This document shows positions 58,211 to 64,000 of a stretch of 64,000 nucleotides of DNA, piece after piece. Source of the DNA: Polyangium fumosum (GTDB taxonomy: Bacteria > Myxococcota_A > Polyangia > Polyangiales > Polyangiaceae); contig NZ_SSMQ01000017.1 of assembly GCF_005144585.1 (NCBI RefSeq), forward strand, positions 119,558 through 183,557, written 5' to 3'. The notes beneath the pieces were generated by a model that made no database searches, was not told where the DNA came from, and saw only the letters and a list, made by a program, of their open reading frames with translations. Position numbers and translations under genes: made by a program. How positions within the stretch are numbered: the first letter of the stretch is position 1; each line of letters starts with the position of its first letter.

Positions 58211-58245
58211 AACAGCGAGCGGTTTGACAACCGCTCGCTGTTCTA
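58208..58245 (+). terminator. Stop-anchored terminator hairpin of the barrel gene
   Basis: The TAG stop begins a perfect 17-bp stem: TAGAACAGCGAGCGGTT, loop TGAC, AACCGCTCGCTGTTCTA, then AGGCTTTCTTCG. It differs from the copy at 19630 by a covarying T-A to G-C pair and by a repaired mismatch. Confidence 0.8.
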
Positions 58246-58248
58246 AGG

Positions 58249-58344
58249 CTTTCTTCGTCCCGAGGGGGACGCCTCGCGTCCCCCTCTCGTCCAGGCAAAG
58301 CCCGGCCGATTCACCCCCCGAGGCGAGCTCGCTTCGCGATCTCG
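58249..58344 (+). repeat. Family A intergenic repeat, copy 5
   Basis: CTTTCTTCGTCCCGA, GGGGGACGCctcGCGTCCCCC, a CCAGGC/GCCCGG arm with one mismatch, CCCCCCGAGGCGAGCTCG, CTTCGCGATCTCG. It lies between the stop hairpins of two convergent genes, like copy 2 in order of parts. Confidence 0.9.
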
Positions 58345-58371
58345 TAGAGCGCCGAACCTTTCGGCGCTCTA
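58345..58371 (-). terminator. Stop-anchored hairpin of the DUF882 gene
   Basis: On the reverse strand the TAG stop (58371-58369) is the start of TAGAGCGCCGA-aaggt-TCGGCGCTCTA, a perfect 11-bp stem. The same stem recurs at 19765 without a gene. Confidence 0.75.
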
Positions 58372-58994
58372 GAACCCGCTCCAGCGCCGCTTCGGCCCCG
58401 TGTCGACGTGCACGAACCTGTCGCGTTTCCCCGCGTAGGTGCCGAGCCCGCCTTGCCACTTCGCCTGCAGGATCTCAGCGGCGAGCTTCGGGACAACGAG
58501 CCCCTCGACGCGGAAATCGATCGCCATGCCGAGCGTGTGCTGGCTGTGCGACGCGACGTGCCGGCCCTTTTTGCGCATCACCTCGTTGCGCTTGGGGCTC
58601 CGGTAGCCGCTCACGATCTCGATCCGCGTGCCCTCGTGTTTCTTCGCGATCGTACGAAGCAGATCGAGCAGGCGCGGATCGATGCGCGTCTCTTGCTCGT
58701 AACCGTGGTCCGCGAGGAACGTGGAGAAGCGCTCAATCGTGGGTTCGTCCTCGGTGAGCGCGAGCGTCTCCTGCGTGTGACCGTGCACGATCGTCGCGAT
58801 CGGCTTCTTCGCGGGAGGTGCCTCCGCTGCGGGATCCACGAGGCGTGGCTCGAGCGATGGAGCAAGCGCCGCCGCCGCGTCGATCACGGCGGCGGTGCTT
58901 TTGCGTGGGGGTGGGAGGGGAGCTTCGGAGAGGGGGGAGGGGACGGGCAGGGCGAACGCCGCGGCGACGAGGGCCGGCGCGATCGCCCGACCTT

Positions 58995-58998
<4 letters not shown>
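58369..58998 (-). CDS. DUF882/M15-type murein endopeptidase (MepK-like)
   Basis: A 209-residue protein with a signal-peptide-like start (GTG 58998) and a Pro/Ala spacer to about residue 65. The C-terminal domain is the peptidase M15 DUF882 type: [35 protein letters not shown] with the zinc His and Asp, and [14 protein letters not shown] with the third His. E. coli MepK of this kind cuts peptidoglycan cross-links during growth. Its start overlaps the ftsH stop (GTGA), so the two are coupled. Confidence 0.88.
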
Positions 58999-60938
<1,940 letters not shown>

Positions 60939-61014
60939 GAGGATCCTCGGGTTGCCCGGCCCGATCTCCTCGGGACGAGCAGACTGCGTCCAAATGTAAC
61001 GCTTCTTTGCGGCA

Positions 61015-61035
61015 GCATGCCACGCGGTGGCATGC
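61015..61035. promoter_or_regulatory. 21-bp perfect palindrome upstream of ftsH
   Basis: GCATGCCAC-GCG-GTGGCATGC has 9-bp arms and lies 77 nt before the preferred ftsH start and 52 nt downstream of the tilS stop. It could be an operator for ftsH or a symmetrical RNA structure in its leader. Confidence 0.5.
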
Positions 61036-61086
61036 CCGTCGATGGAAGCCAAGCCGCGCCGTCCATTCGGTAGCGACGCAGCTTGA

Positions 61087-61977
61087 TCATTTCTTTTCGT
61101 TAAGGACGATCTTCCCGGCTGGGAAGGTCACGTCGAGCTCTCGTCCCCCCTTCATACGAATCTTCACAATCCGAACGCCCTTTTTTTGGGCTTTTTCGAT
61201 CGTCTTGCGTTGTGCCCGGCCGAGCTCGCTCATCGGGTCCTCCTCCGGACGGACGTCGTTCAGCATGTCCGCGAGGGCACAGAGATGGTCGATGATCCGC
61301 GGTGATAATTCCTCCATCAGGGGAATCAGCTCGCGGCGCACCCGGACACGCGTGAATCGAGGGTCGAGGTTGGAAGGGTCGCGGGCGTGGGCGATCGCGT
61401 GGCGATCGAGGTGGAGCAGGACGTCGGCCCGGCGCGCCCGGACGAGCGGGCGCACGAGGTCGCGCGGCGTGCCTCCGCCGCTCGGCGGTACGGGCGCAGG
61501 CGCGCGTGGTTCGAGCACGGCGAGCCCACGCGGGCCCGCGCCACGGAGCAAGCGGAGGAGGACCGTCTCGGCCTTGTCGTCGGCCGTGTGGCCCGTGGCG
61601 ATCACGGCGGCGCCGCGCCGCGCCGCGGCGTCCTGCAGCGCTCGATGACGCGCCTCGCGGGCCCGCGCCTGGAGGTTTCCCCCCGGCTCGACGTCGAGCC
61701 GCGTGACCTCGAAAGGAACACCGAGCTTGTCAGCGAGCTCGGCCGCGAGCGCGAGCTCGTCCCGCGCCTCGGGGCGCAATCCATGATCGATCCCGTGCCC
61801 CACCACGTCGTGGCCGATCGTGCGGCGGAGCAGCGCGAGCACGTGGAGCAGCGCCGTCGAGTCGGGGCCACCCGAGCAGGCGACGAGCACACGATCGCCG
61901 CGATCGAAGAGCGCTTCGTCGCGGATGGTGCGCTCCGCGAGGCGTCGTAACGAAGGCGGGTGCGAGGGCTTGGTCAA
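61087..61977 (-). CDS. tilS: tRNA(Ile)-lysidine synthase, short form
   Basis: Converts C34 of tRNA-Ile(CAU) to lysidine. The PP-loop ATPase motif [24 protein letters not shown] and [19 protein letters not shown] are present, with TilS-type [18 protein letters not shown]. At 296 residues it lacks the large C-terminal domains of E. coli TilS, as in several short forms; instead it has a basic tail ([21 protein letters not shown]). The TTG start at 61977 overlaps the stop of the 64-residue gene (TTGA), an unusual but coupled start. Confidence 0.9.
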   Translation of the reverse strand: MTKPSHPPSLRRLAERTIRDEALFDRGDRVLVACSGGPDSTALLHVLALLRRTIGHDVVGHGIDHGLRPEARDELALAAELADKLGVPFEVTRLDVEPGGNLQARAREARHRALQDAAARRGAAVIATGHTADDKAETVLLRLLRGAGPRGLAVLEPRAPAPVPPSGGGTPRDLVRPLVRARRADVLLHLDRHAIAHARDPSNLDPRFTRVRVRRELIPLMEELSPRIIDHLCALADMLNDVRPEEDPMSELGRAQRKTIEKAQKKGVRIVKIRMKGGRELDVTFPAGKIVLNEKK

Positions 61978-62168
61978 CGGAGCTCGAAGGCCTTGCAGAA
62001 GACGACCTCGTCACGCGCATCGAGGTCGGGCTCCTTGTGCATGACGTGCGGATACCCGAGCGAGCAACGATCGCCTTCCGGGTCGTATTGCGCGCAGTCG
62101 CCGCACGTGAACACGAGGCGAAAGCGGCGCGCCTCCTGCCGGAGCCGTTCGTCGACGGTGTGGATCAT
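61974..62168 (-). CDS. Small Cys-containing protein (64 aa)
   Basis: From ATG 62168 to TGA 61974 the reverse strand codes for 64 residues with Cys in FTCGDCAQYDPEGDRCSLGYPH and, near the end, [12 protein letters not shown]. The C-x2-C-x8-C and a later C resemble a small zinc or iron-sulfur knuckle. The gene lies between rlmD-like (28 nt upstream) and tilS (4-nt overlap), so it is surely translated with them. I cannot name a family; an RNA-modification accessory role is suggested by context only. Confidence 0.72.
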   Translation of the reverse strand: MIHTVDERLRQEARRFRLVFTCGDCAQYDPEGDRCSLGYPHVMHKEPDLDARDEVVFCKAFELR

Positions 62169-62196
62169 CCGGCGAGAGCGTAGCGCACGCGAGCGC

Positions 62197-63570
62197 TCAA
62201 CGCGCCCCGCGGCGACGCACGAGGCGGGCCACGGTCTCGACGTGGCTCGTCTGCGGGAAGAGCTCGACCGTCTCCAGGTGCGTGAGCGAAAAGCCCGCGC
62301 GTGAGAGCACGCCGAGGTCCCGCGCGAGCGTGGCCGGATCACACGCGACGTAGACGATGCGTTGCACGCGCGAGGCCGCGATCGCAGCCGTCGCGCCCTC
62401 CGCGCCGGCCCGCGGCGGATCGAGCACGACGACGTCGACGCGCGGCGGAACCGGGTAAGCGTCCGCGTCGGTGGCGACGACCTTGCCCGCGAGATCCCGC
62501 GCCGCGAGGTTTTCACGGGCCGAGCGCGCAGCTCCCTCGTCCGACTCGACCGCGACGAACGACGCGGCCCCACGCGCGAGCAGGATCGAGAGCGTGCCGC
62601 TGCCGGCGAAGAGCTCGAGGACGTGCCCGTTCGTCGCTTCGTCCGCGCCTTCCCGCGGCGCATCGACGTCCGCGCGGGCGAGCTCCGCCACGCGCCGAGC
62701 GAGCAGCGTCGCGCCGTGATCCGAGCTCTGTGCGAACGATCCGGCCGCGATGACGAGCGGCGCGCCGTCCGCGCCTTCGAGCACCGGGCGCGGATCCCCG
62801 AACACGGCCGGCGTCTTCGCGCCCTCCATGCGCACGCGCGCGCCGGCCCACGCGCCCTCCGCGACACGCCGATCGATCGCGGTCCAGGCCGCGGGCGCGA
62901 TCTCGCCGCGCCACGTCACATCCACGACGAGCCGCCCGCCCGCGCCTCGCGCGACCTGCACGTCGCCCTCGCCCGTCGAGCCCGCGAGCGCCGCCGGGAT
63001 CTCGTCGAGCGCGCCGGCGATCGACGACGCGAGCACGATGCAGGTCGGCGTGGCGACGAGCGTGTGCGAGCCCGGGGCGCGATACCCGATCCGCACCCGA
63101 CCTCGCTCGCCGCGCACGTAGAGCCGCGCGCGCGTGCGGTAGCCGAGCGGCTCGGGCGCGGCGTGCACGTGGATCGCGGGCGGCGCCTCGCCGGTTGCAT
63201 GCGCGACCGCGCTCCGGACGATCTCCGCGTGCGCCGCTTCCTGCGCGCGCGGTGAGAGGTGCATGAAGTCGCAGCCACCACACGCGTCCACGTGCAAGCA
63301 CGTCGGATCCACGCGATCGGGGCTCGCCTCGATCACCCGCAGCAGGCGCCCGCGCGCGGGTCGCGTGTTCCTGTCGACCTCGGCCTCCACGCGCTCGCCC
63401 GGCGCGGTGCCCGGCACGAAGACGGCCGTGCGATCGGCGAGCCGAGCCACGCCCGCTCCACCTGCGGCCAGGTTTTCGATGTGCAGGATCTCCGGGCGAA
63501 GCGCCTGTTTCGGCCTCGCCTGTTTGTCCCTGCGGTCCGGCTTTCCAGCGGGACGCGTTCCGTGCGGCAT
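62197..63570 (-). CDS. 23S rRNA uracil-5-methyltransferase, RlmD/TrmA type
   Basis: A 457-residue RNA methyltransferase: TRAM domain (about 28-85), iron-sulfur Cys set (CLHVDACGGCDFMHL and PTCIVL), a central domain, and a SAM fold with LELFAGSGTLSILLA, VVLDPPRAGA and the catalytic Cys in VYVACDPATLARD. RlmD (U1939) and RlmC (U747) are the closest types; which one cannot be decided by eye. A basic N-terminal tail (KPDRRDKQARPKQA) may aid RNA binding. It is the first gene seen in the rlmD-64aa-tilS operon. Confidence 0.9.
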   Translation of the reverse strand: MPHGTRPAGKPDRRDKQARPKQALRPEILHIENLAAGGAGVARLADRTAVFVPGTAPGERVEAEVDRNTRPARGRLLRVIEASPDRVDPTCLHVDACGGCDFMHLSPRAQEAAHAEIVRSAVAHATGEAPPAIHVHAAPEPLGYRTRARLYVRGERGRVRIGYRAPGSHTLVATPTCIVLASSIAGALDEIPAALAGSTGEGDVQVARGAGGRLVVDVTWRGEIAPAAWTAIDRRVAEGAWAGARVRMEGAKTPAVFGDPRPVLEGADGAPLVIAAGSFAQSSDHGATLLARRVAELARADVDAPREGADEATNGHVLELFAGSGTLSILLARGAASFVAVESDEGAARSARENLAARDLAGKVVATDADAYPVPPRVDVVVLDPPRAGAEGATAAIAASRVQRIVYVACDPATLARDLGVLSRAGFSLTHLETVELFPQTSHVETVARLVRRRGAR

Positions 63571-63643
63571 CGACGGAGACTACGTCACGACGAACGCACG
63601 TGCACCGCCCGCCCCGTCTTCGGAGCGAGCGGCCCGGTTCGTC

Positions 63644-64000
63644 TCACTTCATCGACACGCGTTGCGCCGTCACCTGGCCGGACACGACGATGACCGAGAT
63701 GACCTTCGTCATGTCGCCCTTCTTGAGCGTGACCCGGTGCGAGCCCGGCTTGACCGAGATGTGCACGATCGGCGAGGGGCCGAGCGAGCGCCCGTTGTCG
63801 AGCACGTCGTCGCAGAACGGGTTGCACACGATCGTCAAGAAGCCCGGCTCGCCGGACGCGGCCGCGGCGCTCGCCGTCGCCGTGGGCGCGGCCGTGGGCG
63901 CGGCCGTCGCCGTCTTCGCGGTGGCGGGCGCGGTCCCGGGTCCAGGGCCCGGCGCGGCCGCAGGCGCGGCCGTATCCGTCGGCGCAGCCGCGGCCGTTTC
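63644..64000 (-). CDS. C-terminus of a protein with PEGA-like domain (5' end outside window)
   Basis: The last 118 residues of a gene that begins beyond the window edge. An Ala/Thr/Pro-rich linker of about 48 residues is followed by a PEGA-like beta domain (GFLTIVCNPFCDDVLDNGRS, SVKPGSHRVTLKKGDMTKVI). In myxobacteria this ending is typical of Ser/Thr kinases with an extracytoplasmic C-terminus, so the missing part may be a kinase; this is inference. Confidence 0.7.
   Translation of the reverse strand, partial: ETAAAAPTDTAAPAAAPGPGPGTAPATAKTATAAPTAAPTATASAAAASGEPGFLTIVCNPFCDDVLDNGRSLGPSPIVHISVKPGSHRVTLKKGDMTKVISVIVVSGQVTAQRVSMK

Overview
The window is very GC-rich, almost fully coding DNA, and reads as a chromosomal segment of a myxobacterium. 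The evidence is the mglB-mglA motility pair with the MglA-type PVPGQ-like switch (Thr78), a Myxococcus-type PilZ protein, Ser/Thr kinase genes including a kinase/formylglycine-enzyme-like fusion and a pseudokinase, an FHA-GAF sigma-54 activator, and many lineage-specific Cys-rich lipoproteins. A Polyangium/Sorangium-type (Polyangiales) source is my inference; there is no rRNA gene to confirm it. I see no tRNA gene, CRISPR array, insertion sequence, integrase or prophage gene.

Layout: 1-1453 holds a truncated exported TPR gene; 1944-3028 is mglBA; 3290-3409 is a 39-residue basic protein with its own terminator; 3571-7182 holds a lipoprotein, alanine racemase, a VWA lipoprotein and a GNAT acetyltransferase. 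7264-11084 is an orphan TssM/IcmF-like gene with an unknown upstream partner. 11306-14141 has a metallophosphoesterase facing a pyrH-rpoZ-methyltransferase operon. 14279-19632 holds a parvulin-type lipoprotein, a kinase-FGE fusion and an acyl-CoA carboxylase beta subunit. 19977-21044 has two related Cys-rich lipoproteins. 21278-26908 is a long forward run: RNase E/G, PilZ, ribE, a RibBX-type ribB, ribH and nusB, meeting mutS2 and its coupled sigma-54 regulator head-on. 31318-39050 has a Pro/Gln-repeat envelope protein, gpsA, a lipoprotein, signal peptidase I, and tdh/kbl facing each other (threonine to glycine). 39312-49212 is rich in exported proteins (propeller, DUF4331, Cys-rich, TPR, HupE-like, deacetylase). 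49351-58210 has a large membrane pseudokinase, comF and a coupled envelope trio (GYF-domain membrane protein, lipoprotein, outer-membrane barrel). 58369-63570 is a reverse housekeeping operon: rlmD-like, a 64-residue Cys protein, tilS, ftsH and a DUF882 peptidase. A truncated PEGA-ending gene closes the window.

The most notable non-coding structure is a set of dispersed repeats. Family A (five copies; 7183, 19670, 19798, 52735, 58249) is about 90 bp with three nested hairpins and sits between genes. Family B (four copies; 33829, 48091, 52951, 56682) is a two-part stem with opposed TAC internal loops and a C-tract tail. All four copies have the same orientation relative to the next gene, and all four of those genes encode exported or membrane proteins; it may be a leader element or a REP-like palindrome. 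A third structure is a set of hairpins whose first three bases are the TAG stop codon of the preceding gene (pccB, the barrel gene and the DUF882 gene); two of these are near-identical and show one compensatory base-pair change.
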